A stretch of 64,000 nucleotides of DNA. Source: an uncultured Sphingomonadaceae bacterium. GTDB taxonomy: Bacteria > Pseudomonadota > Alphaproteobacteria > Sphingomonadales > Sphingomonadaceae. The notes beneath the pieces are model-generated. The model saw only the letters and a program-made list of their open reading frames with translations, had not been told where the DNA came from and made no database searches. Position numbers and translations under genes: made by a program. This document shows, piece after piece, positions 53,928 to 61,579 of this stretch. Location of the stretch: NCBI GenBank assembly GCA_947497315.1, contig CANMFX010000001.1, positions 248,001-312,000 of the forward strand. Reading direction: 5' to 3'. The number at the start of each line of letters is the position of its first letter. Positions within the stretch are counted from its first letter, which is position 1.

Positions 53928-55655
53928 GTGCATCCTGAAATCCCCTATCTTCGGGAAACCATCATCTTCCTGGTCGCCGCCGGGCTGGTTGTTCCTCTGG
54001 TGCGCAAGGCTGGAATCAGCGCCGTTCTGGGCTTCCTGTTTGTCGGTCTGGTAATCGGACCGTTCGGGGTCGGACGGTTGGTCGGCGAAACGCCGGTGCT
54101 GGAATTGATGGTCATCGCCGATGTCGAAGGCGTCCGCCGCTTTGCCGAGCTTGGGGTGATATTCCTGCTCTTTACCATCGGTCTTGAACTTTCGGTCGCG
54201 CAGCTTTGGGGGATGCGCCGGCTTGTCTTCGGTTTTGGTACCGCACAAGTGACGATCAGCGCCCTTGTCATCGGCGGTATCGCCTATGCTTTTGGAAATA
54301 CGCTGGTCGCCGCGACAATATTCGGCCTGTGTCTGGCACTTTCATCCACAGCGCTGGTGATGCAATTGCTTACCGAAACACGGCGCCTGAGTGCACCTGC
54401 TGGCCGAGCCAGTTTCGGTGTGTTGCTGCTTCAGGATCTCGCGGTGGTGCCCATCCTGTTTTTCGTCGGCATAGCCGGCGCGACAGTCGAAGGGTCGCTG
54501 GCATTTGCGGCGATCAAGGCAATTGGCGAGGCGGCGCTGGTCATAGTGCTGATTTTTCTAGTTGGCCGCATCGCCGTGCGCCCGTTTTTGCGCTTTGTCG
54601 GCGGCACCGGCAGCCGCGAGGTGTTTATGGCCGCTGTCGTCCTGCTGGTCCTGATCACCGCCGCACTGACCGCGCTGGCGGGACTTTCAATGGCGCTAGG
54701 CGCGTTTCTGGCCGGTCTGCTGTTCGCCGGAACCGAATACCGGCACCAGATTGCCAGTGATATCGAACCGTTTAAAGGCTTGCTGCTCGGCCTCTTTTTC
54801 ATCTCGGTCGGGATGAGTCTCGACATCATTGCGGTATGGGCGGATATTCAGTGGGTATTGCTGTCGGCATTCGGGTTGCTTGTGATCAAGGGAACCATCC
54901 TGTTCGCCCTCGCCCGCGCCTATCGCCTGCCCAAGGATGTTGCGGCGGAGACCGCGATCCTGATGAGCCAGGGCGGCGAATTTGCCTTTGTCGTGATCGC
55001 CGCCGCCTTGTCCTTTTCCCTGCTCGATCAAGCCAACGCGCAGTTCATGTTACTTGTCGTCATTGTTACGATGTTCCTGACGCCGCTGCTGGCGATCGCC
55101 GGACGCCGGGTTGGCGAGATGCTGCGCCAGCGTGAAGCGAAAAGCGGCGATCTAACGGCCAGCATCAATGACGAGCACCCTGTAATTATCGGCGGGTTCG
55201 GCCGGGTCGGCCGCTTACTGGCGCAGCTGCTGGAAGAACAGCGGGTTCCCTATGTTGCTATTGACAGCGATCCAGATCTTGTCGCAACCGAGCGTGCGAA
55301 AGGCGCATCGGTCTATTTCGGTGATGCGAGTCAACCGGACCTTTTGAAACATCTCGGCATTGAACGGGCGGCGGCCTTTGCCACCACCATGGACGCACCG
55401 GAAGCGGCAGAGCATGTGATCAAGGCCGTTCATCAGGATTGGCCGCATATCCCGATTATCGCCCGCGCCTGTGACGTCAGCCATGCCGCAAACCTGCGCG
55501 CCAGCGGTGCACGAAGCGCGGTACCCGAGACGGTCGAGGCCAGTCTGGAACTGTGCGAGCAACTGCTCACCAATATCGGCTTCCCCCAGGAAGCGGCGCG
55601 CGCCATCGTGGATGATCAGCGCACCTGGCAAACGGACAAGGTGCAAGAGGAATAG
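53928..55655 (+). CDS. CPA2 monovalent cation:proton antiporter (KefB-like)
   Basis: 575 residues from a GTG start. About 12 membrane helices over residues 1-395, with GVLLLQDLAVVPILFF and GGEFAFVVIAAALSFSLL, motifs of the KefB/KefC branch. A cytosolic TrkA-N domain starts near residue 415 (HPVIIGGFGRVGRLLAQLLEEQRVPYVAIDSDPD). KefB/C export K+ and take up H+ when glutathione adducts bind. A KefF-like flavoprotein is encoded at 42323-42910. A tandem-Usp gene follows. Confidence 0.93.
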   Translation: MHPEIPYLRETIIFLVAAGLVVPLVRKAGISAVLGFLFVGLVIGPFGVGRLVGETPVLELMVIADVEGVRRFAELGVIFLLFTIGLELSVAQLWGMRRLVFGFGTAQVTISALVIGGIAYAFGNTLVAATIFGLCLALSSTALVMQLLTETRRLSAPAGRASFGVLLLQDLAVVPILFFVGIAGATVEGSLAFAAIKAIGEAALVIVLIFLVGRIAVRPFLRFVGGTGSREVFMAAVVLLVLITAALTALAGLSMALGAFLAGLLFAGTEYRHQIASDIEPFKGLLLGLFFISVGMSLDIIAVWADIQWVLLSAFGLLVIKGTILFALARAYRLPKDVAAETAILMSQGGEFAFVVIAAALSFSLLDQANAQFMLLVVIVTMFLTPLLAIAGRRVGEMLRQREAKSGDLTASINDEHPVIIGGFGRVGRLLAQLLEEQRVPYVAIDSDPDLVATERAKGASVYFGDASQPDLLKHLGIERAAAFATTMDAPEAAEHVIKAVHQDWPHIPIIARACDVSHAANLRASGARSAVPETVEASLELCEQLLTNIGFPQEAARAIVDDQRTWQTDKVQEE

Positions 55656-55766
55656 ACGGGTCCTATCGAATGAGAGGTCATCAATCGATTTAACGGAATA
55701 GCAAACAGCGTGATAACCGCATTTACAACCGATAATATTCTAAAAAAATGCAAAGGCACATCCCCC

Positions 55767-56600
55767 ATGTCCACTACATCCGACCAGACTATCTTTCTTA
55801 CAACCGACCTGACCGCACGCGGTGACCGGCCGATGGACCGCGCCATCCAGTTGGCAAAGACACGCGGTGCCAAGCTGGTGGTTTTCCATGTATTGGAAAA
55901 AGGACGCCATGATAGCGAAGCAATTCGGGCGGCTTCCGCCGAGATCGAAATGGATCTTGCCAGCTATGATATGGACGCAGAGATTATCGTCGAGCGCGGC
56001 GATGTGGTCAGCCAGATTATCGAACATGCCGAAGCAACCAAGGCAGCCATGATTGTCGCTGGTGTGGCCCGGATTGGCCGCCTTGGTGACCTGGTCATGG
56101 GCACACAGCTTGAACGTATTATACATCACAGCCCATTGCCGGTGCTGATCGCCAAAAATCGCGCAACCACCGAATATGAGCGTCTGGTTGCGGCCAGCGA
56201 TTTCTCATCTCCTTCCGCTTATGCGATTGAACAGGGCAGCGCTCTGTTTCCGGAACAGCAAACGCATATCATCAATGCCTTTCACGTCCCGTTCGAAGGC
56301 TTTCTCCACTCCGAAAAGGTGACGGAGGAGTTCCGTACCGAACAGCATTTGCAAATTACGAAATTCATGGAAAATCTGAAAATCTCGCCGGAAATCCGCA
56401 AAGACCTGACCTATAGCGTGGAATATGGTGACACTTGCAGCGTCGTACAGCAGGCCATCAAAAATCGCCATACCGATCTTGCGGTAATCGGCACGCATGG
56501 GACCAGCGGCTTTCGTGCCAATATGATGGGCAGCATGGCCCGCGCCCTGATCACCTATCTGCCCTGCGATATATTGGCGGTGCGCCAGCCTGCGAAGTAA
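55767..56600 (+). CDS. Tandem universal stress protein
   Basis: 277 residues from ATG 55767 (MSTTSDQTIFLTTDLTARGDRP); an earlier ATG at 55710 adds 19 residues without similarity. Two Usp domains; the second ends LAVIGTHGTSGFRANMMGSMARALI, the full G-2x-G-9x-G-S ATP-binding motif. It closely resembles the protein at 45440-46282 in layout (ATDMTAR/TTDLTARGDR opening), so the two are likely paralogs. Its position after the antiporter gene suggests a stress operon. Confidence 0.92.
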   Translation: MSTTSDQTIFLTTDLTARGDRPMDRAIQLAKTRGAKLVVFHVLEKGRHDSEAIRAASAEIEMDLASYDMDAEIIVERGDVVSQIIEHAEATKAAMIVAGVARIGRLGDLVMGTQLERIIHHSPLPVLIAKNRATTEYERLVAASDFSSPSAYAIEQGSALFPEQQTHIINAFHVPFEGFLHSEKVTEEFRTEQHLQITKFMENLKISPEIRKDLTYSVEYGDTCSVVQQAIKNRHTDLAVIGTHGTSGFRANMMGSMARALITYLPCDILAVRQPAK

Positions 56601-56692
56601 CGACCTCTGCATCCATCAGATTTATGCAACTCATCGCTTGCCAACATGACTGTCTTGCTGTATTAGTTAAACAATACACACTGGAGGCCCTC

Positions 56693-57433
56693 ATGAAAAA
56701 AATGTTACTTGTCATTCCTTTCCTAGCTCTTTCAGCCTGCGAAGGCTCTATCGCCAGCGCGGTTGGCAACGCGGGAAAAAGCAGTTTCTCTGACGGCGCG
56801 CAAATTGGGACCTCCGATACGAATCCTGGCAAATTTGAAGGTGTGACTCTCGCGGGACCGGACAATGTGATCTTCACCACCGGCGCGGATTTCTCGATCC
56901 GGGCGGAGGGCGACAGTGATACGCTGGAACAGCTGCGCTACAAGGTAACTGACGGACAGCTGAAAATCGGTCGCGAAAAAAATAGCAGCATGTGGAGCGG
57001 CAACTATAAGGGTGCGACGGTCTACGTCAGTGCACCGTCCCTGAAAAGCGCCAAGCTAGCCGGGTCTGGTGACATGCAGGTTGACAATATGAACGGTGAA
57101 AGCGCGAAAGTCAGTGTCGCGGGGTCCGGCAACATCGATATTGCTGAAATAGAAACGGCGTCGCTCACCACCAAAGTCGCAGGTTCGGGCGATGTGTCTA
57201 TTGCCGGCACAGCCGACGAGGTCACGATATCCGTCGCGGGCTCCGGCGATATCAGCGGCAAGAAGCTTAAAGCCGAAAAAGCAACGATCAAAGTCGCCGG
57301 TAGCGGTGATGTTGCTCTCTCTTCTGACGGCACGGTTAATGCCACAGTCGTCGGATCAGGCGACATTCGCATCCATGGCGACGCCACCTGTAAAACTAAG
57401 TCTAGAGGGTCCGGTGACATAACCTGTGGGTAA
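56693..57433 (+). CDS. DUF2807 (GIN-type) repeat lipoprotein
   Basis: 246 residues from ATG 56693 with GGAGG 6 nt upstream. Lipoprotein signal with lipobox LSAC. From about residue 45 (GKFEGVTLAGPDNVIF) the DUF2807/GIN head domain repeats a V-x-GSG-[DN]-[IV] unit (AGSGDMQVDNM, AGSGNIDIAEI, AGSGDVSIAG, AGSGDISGKK, AGSGDVALSS, VGSGDIRIHG, RGSGDITCG), a right-handed beta-helix pattern. Cell-surface location is likely from the lipobox. Function unknown; the family is often adhesin- or cell-surface-associated. Confidence 0.88.
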   Translation: MKKMLLVIPFLALSACEGSIASAVGNAGKSSFSDGAQIGTSDTNPGKFEGVTLAGPDNVIFTTGADFSIRAEGDSDTLEQLRYKVTDGQLKIGREKNSSMWSGNYKGATVYVSAPSLKSAKLAGSGDMQVDNMNGESAKVSVAGSGNIDIAEIETASLTTKVAGSGDVSIAGTADEVTISVAGSGDISGKKLKAEKATIKVAGSGDVALSSDGTVNATVVGSGDIRIHGDATCKTKSRGSGDITCG

Positions 57434-57595
57434 CCGCTTAAGCTGATTTCCCTTTCCTACCTGATTGACCTTCTGCTAGCCTTGGTCGCATAGGCTTCGG
57501 GCAGGGTCACTATGACAACACAAGACCATCAAATCAGATATAGTGCGGCTTTTGAACCGGTGCCAGGCTTGCCCGCTTTTCGCAAAGACAAAGGG

Positions 57596-57710
57596 TGTGA
57601 TCTGTGTGAACTTTGGGTTGTTCGCAACCTGCAAAACGGCTGTGTGAATTGTGTGAACTTTGCGCGCCCCACTATGCGCGGAAAGAGGGCTGTGACTTGT
57701 GTGAACTTTG
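57596..57710 (+). repeat. Three-copy 20-bp repeat (TGTGANYTGTGTGAACTTTG)
   Basis: Units at 57596-57615, 57643-57662 and 57691-57710 differ only at positions 6 and 7. Spacers are 27 and 28 bp. Spacer 1 contains GGTTG-TTCG-CAACC, a 5-bp stem with a TTCG loop; spacer 2 has CGCGC/GCGCG arms. The gap between the two DUF2807 genes (57434-57933) is 500 bp and otherwise holds little. The open frames crossing the repeat are low-complexity (CVNF-type) and are not called as genes. Confidence 0.7.
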
Positions 57711-57749
57711 GACTGTTCAGCCACATGTCAGACAAGGAATATGGACCAT

Positions 57750-57911
57750 ATGAACGTTGACTTTGCATTAGACCGCATCGCTGATCACGCAGCAATATTG
57801 AAAGATACCCTGTTCACCGTATTTACCCTTTGTTCAGTACAAGATGGTAAACAACTTCTAAAAAATGGCAGTACTATGTACGAAAAGCGCCCAGATGGCT
57901 GGGCTGGATGA
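57750..57911 (+). CDS. Possible 53-residue protein
   Basis: Starts MNVDFALDRIADHAAILKDT and ends RPDGWAG, helical with mixed charge; not a recognised family. AAGGAA lies 12-13 nt upstream, a loose ribosome site. It lies just after the repeat array, and its stop is 22 bp before the next DUF2807-type gene. It could be a leader or a chance frame. Confidence 0.3.
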   Translation: MNVDFALDRIADHAAILKDTLFTVFTLCSVQDGKQLLKNGSTMYEKRPDGWAG

Positions 57912-57933
57912 AATTTGGAGAAGCACGGCCGCT

Positions 57934-58671
57934 ATGAACAATCTTTCTGCGAAAAACCTTTCCTTGAAAAATCTCTTTATCATGCTGTCACTCGGCTTTG
58001 CCATGCTGGCTGCGCCTGCGCATGCAGTGGAGCGCAAGTTCTCCATTTCAAGCTTTGAAGATGTTCGGATCATTGGCAGCGTCAATGTGCTTATCACGAC
58101 CGACCGCGGCGTATCGGCAAGCGCCGAGGCAGCGAACCGGGAAACGCTGGACCGGGTGTCTCTGCGCAAAAGCGGCAGTCAGCTGATTATATCGGTCACG
58201 CCCAAGCCCGGAGGCAATAACGGTTTTTCTGCGGATGAACCCGTGACGATCACTCTTAGCACCTATGATATAAAGACAATCAACCATTCCGGGGCAGGCA
58301 CGGTATCCCTCGACAGGTTGGGCGGGAGCCAGTCCAAGGTGCGCCTGAGCGGTTTTGGCGTGCTGACGATTAACGATGTCGATAGCGATATGCTGGATAT
58401 CGCCATGAACGGTGGCGGTCAGATCGTTATAGCCGGTCAGGCCAACAAAGCGCGGATCAGCCTTTTGGGTTCCAGTATATTCGATGGCTCGCAATTGACT
58501 GTAGAGACGCTGGATCTGACGCATCGCGGACCGTCGAGCAGCCATGTTTTCGTTGAGAAAGAAGTGACTATATCCAACAGCGGCACCGGCAAGATCCGGA
58601 TTGATGGAAGGCCGAATTGCAGTGTGAGATCCGGCGGATCGGCAGATATTATCTGTAACCCTAAGCGATAA
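57934..58671 (+). CDS. Exported DUF2807-like (GIN-type) protein
   Basis: About 245 residues from ATG 57934. Signal peptide LFIMLSLGFAMLAAPAHAV, cleaved after AHA, so periplasmic or secreted rather than lipidated. The mature part starts ERKFSISSFEDVRIIGSVNVLITTDRG, the usual GIN opening, and repeats are more degenerate than in the upstream paralog (HSGAGTVSLDRL, LSGFGVLTINDV, SGGSADIICN). The ribosome site (TTTGGAGAAG) is somewhat distant, 13-14 nt. Function unknown. Confidence 0.85.
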   Translation: MNNLSAKNLSLKNLFIMLSLGFAMLAAPAHAVERKFSISSFEDVRIIGSVNVLITTDRGVSASAEAANRETLDRVSLRKSGSQLIISVTPKPGGNNGFSADEPVTITLSTYDIKTINHSGAGTVSLDRLGGSQSKVRLSGFGVLTINDVDSDMLDIAMNGGGQIVIAGQANKARISLLGSSIFDGSQLTVETLDLTHRGPSSSHVFVEKEVTISNSGTGKIRIDGRPNCSVRSGGSADIICNPKR

Positions 58672-58692
58672 AGCAGGTTATATATCAGTTAT

Positions 58693-58902
58693 TTAGTGCA
58701 ATGTTCCTATTGACTGATCGATAGATAGAAACACGCAAAGGCGTTCAACCTGCCGCCATTTGCAATAATGTATATGATTGCCCAGCGCCCGGCTCTGATC
58801 AGCGCGGTTGGCCGCCTCCAGGCCAGCTTCTTCACCAAAATTGGTGATCAGCTGCTCAGCATCGGAAAAGTTGGTGGAGTCTATGAATACGGGTAGTTGC
58901 AA
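58693..58902 (-). CDS. Small hypothetical protein
   Basis: 69 residues from a TTG with AGGAG 7 nt upstream. Sequence FGEEAGLEAANRADQSRALG and HIHYCKWRQVERLCVFLS resembles short sphingomonad proteins with a WRQVER motif that I have seen, without a known function. No signal peptide. Confidence 0.6.
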   Translation of the reverse strand: MQLPVFIDSTNFSDAEQLITNFGEEAGLEAANRADQSRALGNHIHYCKWRQVERLCVFLSIDQSIGTLH

Positions 58903-59005
58903 AACAGGCTCCTGTGCTAAAATCGCGCCACTACGGCCGCGCTCGACAAGCCAGCTGTCTAGGGAACAGGAATGGAAATTCCGTCAAAAGCGATGGTGAA
59001 CAAAA

Positions 59006-59023
59006 GCTTATCTTTTGATAAGC
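59006..59023. repeat. Perfect 7-bp inverted repeat with T4 loop
   Basis: GCTTATC-TTTT-GATAAGC lies in the 211-bp gap 58903-59113. It is 91 bp upstream of the small membrane protein gene. It has no T-tail, so it may be an operator or a transcript hairpin rather than a terminator. Nothing else was recognised in this gap. Confidence 0.35.
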
Positions 59024-59113
59024 AGACTGGTCTGGTCAATCATCGCTGACCATGGCATGGCACGCTTGCAAGGCGCTGTGATCGTGAAGCGCTACCATTG
59101 TTAGGGGACCAAT

Positions 59114-59308
59114 ATGACGAACGGCCAGGAACCGGCAGGCCGGTCAAACAAGAGTGCTGGCGGCTTTTTTCTGGCGGCTGGCTGTATCATTGGCGTCATC
59201 GCGGGAGGATTGCTGGGCCAGCCCTCCATCGGGTTCCTCGGCGGATTGGCTGCCGGCGCCCTCATGGCAACCGCCATCTGGTATTTCGATCGCCAGAATG
59301 ACGGTTGA
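59114..59308 (+). CDS. Small membrane protein, hypothetical
   Basis: 64 residues. ATG preceded by AGGGGA. A single glycine-rich hydrophobic hairpin (GGFFLAAGCIIGVIAGGLLG, SIGFLGGLAAGALMATAIWYF) makes one or two membrane helices with glycine-zipper spacing, and a polar N-terminus. Function unknown; such proteins are common next to stress genes in sphingomonads. Confidence 0.7.
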   Translation: MTNGQEPAGRSNKSAGGFFLAAGCIIGVIAGGLLGQPSIGFLGGLAAGALMATAIWYFDRQNDG

Positions 59309-59378
59309 AGTCGATTAGCCGGTAACAGAACCCAATAGCGCGCTTGTCATCAGACGCGGCGCTTCCTATTGTTGAAAA

Positions 59379-60734
59379 ATGCTAAAACATATTCGCAATA
59401 TATCGATATTGATCATCCTGTTGGCCATCGGCGCTGGCTATTATGTGACGCGCGGCGATACTGCCCGCCTGTCCCTGGAAGAGACTACCGGCGTGAAGCC
59501 GGCGATTACCAATGTGCGGACAGAGAGATTCCCGACGATCAATATTGCCGAAGCCGATCCATGGAAACCCGGCGAAGGCCCGGTCGCCGCAGAGGGACTG
59601 ACGGTTGAGCGTTTTGCCGAAGGGCTGGATCATCCTCGTTCCATGCTGCGGCTGCCCAATGGTGACATATTGGTTGCCGAAACCAACAGCCCCCCGCGCA
59701 CCAACAAGGGTATTGAAGGTTGGATCATGCGGAACCTGATGGGCAAGGCTGGTGCCGGAACACCTTCCGCCAACCGGATCAGCCTGCTGCGCGACAGCGA
59801 TGCTGATGGCAAGGTGGACGAGAAATTCGCCTTGCTCGAGAATCTCAACTCGCCATTCGGCATGGCACTGGTCGAAGACACGCTTTACGTGGCGAACACC
59901 AATGATGTCATCGCTTACCCCTACACAGTTGGTGATACCAAAATTACCGCCGAGGGCCGCAAAGTCGCCAACCTTAACGCCAAGGCACCAAATAACCACT
60001 GGACCCGCAATCTCATCGCCAGCCCGGATGGCAAATATCTGTTTGTCGCTGTCGGATCGAACAGCAATATCGGCGAGAATGGAATGCATACAGAGAATGA
60101 GCGCGCCGCTGTTCTTCGTGTTGAACTGGCGACCAATGACAAGATTGTTTATTCCGATGGCCTGCGCAATCCGGTCGGCCTCGCCTACGAACCGGTTTCG
60201 GGCCGGCTTTGGACCGTCGTCAATGAACGGGATATGCTCGGCAGCGATATGGTGCCGGACTATCTCACCGAAGTGGTCTTTGCTTCCCATTACGGCTGGC
60301 CCTGGCATTTCTGGCGGGGTCATGTTGATCCGCGCGTTGAACCGAAAAACCTGGATCATCGCCAATATGAGCGGCGTCCGGACTATGGCCTTGGTGCCCA
60401 CGTGGCCCCTCTGGGACTGGCCTTTGCCAATGGCGAAGCTTTGGGCGCACCGTTTGACAGCGGCGCTATCGTGGCGAGACATGGTTCCTGGAACCGCAAA
60501 CCGCTATCTGGCTATGACGTTGTCTATGTAGATTTTAATGAAAAAGGCAAACCGCAAGGCAAACCGCAAATAGTGCTGAGCGGCTTTATCGATGACGAAG
60601 AAAAGGCACGCGGTCGCCCCACGATGGTGGAATTTGACCAAACTGGCGCGCTATTGGTCAGCGACGATGTTGGCGGAATTATCTGGCGGGTTTCAAAGCC
60701 CGGCGCGACAAAGGCTGAAGCTGAGGCCGAATAA
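59379..60734 (+). CDS. Sorbosone-dehydrogenase-like (GSDH) quinoprotein
   Basis: 451 residues. An N-terminal hydrophobic segment (ISILIILLAIGAGYYV) acts as anchor or signal. The six-bladed propeller is of the glucose/sorbosone dehydrogenase family (PF07995): LTVERFAEGLDHPRSMLRLPNGDILVAE, GLRNPVGLAYEP, VVFASHYGWPWHFWRG and VARHGSWNRKPLSGYDVVYV. Periplasmic oxidation of a sugar or polyol with PQQ is the family activity; no PQQ genes are in the window. Confidence 0.9.
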   Translation: MLKHIRNISILIILLAIGAGYYVTRGDTARLSLEETTGVKPAITNVRTERFPTINIAEADPWKPGEGPVAAEGLTVERFAEGLDHPRSMLRLPNGDILVAETNSPPRTNKGIEGWIMRNLMGKAGAGTPSANRISLLRDSDADGKVDEKFALLENLNSPFGMALVEDTLYVANTNDVIAYPYTVGDTKITAEGRKVANLNAKAPNNHWTRNLIASPDGKYLFVAVGSNSNIGENGMHTENERAAVLRVELATNDKIVYSDGLRNPVGLAYEPVSGRLWTVVNERDMLGSDMVPDYLTEVVFASHYGWPWHFWRGHVDPRVEPKNLDHRQYERRPDYGLGAHVAPLGLAFANGEALGAPFDSGAIVARHGSWNRKPLSGYDVVYVDFNEKGKPQGKPQIVLSGFIDDEEKARGRPTMVEFDQTGALLVSDDVGGIIWRVSKPGATKAEAEAE

Positions 60735-60735
60735 T

Positions 60736-61578
60736 CTAGCTGATCGACTTTCCGGCCCGACCGGCCAGTTCGACAATATATTGCCAAGCGACCCGGCCTG
60801 ACCGGCTTCCGCGTTGCTTGGCCCATAACAGCGCATCCTCGCTGTCGAAATCAAGCGCGTGAACCTCGGCATAGCGATTGATCATCGCCAGATAGTCATC
60901 CTGTGACGCGGCATGGAAACCCAGTCGCAATCCGAAGCGATCAGATAGTGCCAGCTTGTCATCAATCACGTCACGCGGATTGATCGGATCGTCCTGCTCC
61001 GCCATATGACGCGGAACAATATGCCGCCGATTGGACGTGACATAGAGCCGCACATTATCGGGGCGCGCCGCCGCGCCGCCTTCCAGCATGGACCGTAAAA
61101 AGCGGGGAGCTGCACTACCTTCGTCAAACCCGATATCATCAATGAAGAGGACAAAGGCGCGGTTCTGCTTGCCGAGGATTGCAAATAGATCAGGTAGGGT
61201 CTCCAGCATCTCTGCGCTCGCCTCAACCATGGCAATATCTGCGCTGGCCATGTTCAATTCCAGCACCACAGACTTCGCAAGAGCAGATTTGCCCATGCCG
61301 CGCGAACCCCACAGCAAGACATCATGAGCCGCAAAACCGTTGGCAAGACGCGTGGTATTTTCCAGCAGCCGCGCCTTCTGATCATCAATTCCGGTCAGCA
61401 TATCCAACGGGATAGGGGCAAACCGCTCAATCGCTTCAATAGTTGTGCCGGTCCAATGGAAAGCCGGGCCGAAACCGATGTCGGCCGAAACGCAGGGGAC
61501 GGGAGACAAGCGTTCCAAAGCATCGGCAATTCGGTGGAGCGCTGCCCCAATGTCCAAACTGCTCTCCCCGTCTGTCAT
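60736..61578 (-). CDS. DUF815 AAA-type ATPase
   Basis: 280 residues. Walker A GSRGMGKSALAKSV, Walker B FVLFIDDIGFDE, and the DUF815 signature RPDNVRLYVTSNRRHIVPRHM. The N-terminal part (IAPIPLDMLTGIDDQK-like segment near 75) is typical. Biological role not established. It is 1 bp downstream of the acyl-CoA dehydrogenase gene on the same strand, and convergent with the dehydrogenase at 59379. Confidence 0.92.
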   Translation of the reverse strand: MTDGESSLDIGAALHRIADALERLSPVPCVSADIGFGPAFHWTGTTIEAIERFAPIPLDMLTGIDDQKARLLENTTRLANGFAAHDVLLWGSRGMGKSALAKSVVLELNMASADIAMVEASAEMLETLPDLFAILGKQNRAFVLFIDDIGFDEGSAAPRFLRSMLEGGAAARPDNVRLYVTSNRRHIVPRHMAEQDDPINPRDVIDDKLALSDRFGLRLGFHAASQDDYLAMINRYAEVHALDFDSEDALLWAKQRGSRSGRVAWQYIVELAGRAGKSIS

Positions 61579-61579
61579 A

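Noticed and set aside
57596-57710. Short CRISPR array
   Set aside because: Repeats are 20 bp and only three, spacers carry internal hairpins, and there are no cas genes. A structural or mobile repeat fits better.
57512-57760. 82-residue frame spanning the 20-bp repeats (CVNF-rich)
   Set aside because: Its sequence simply mirrors the repeat units, it has no ribosome site or family match, and the opposite strand shows a similar open frame.
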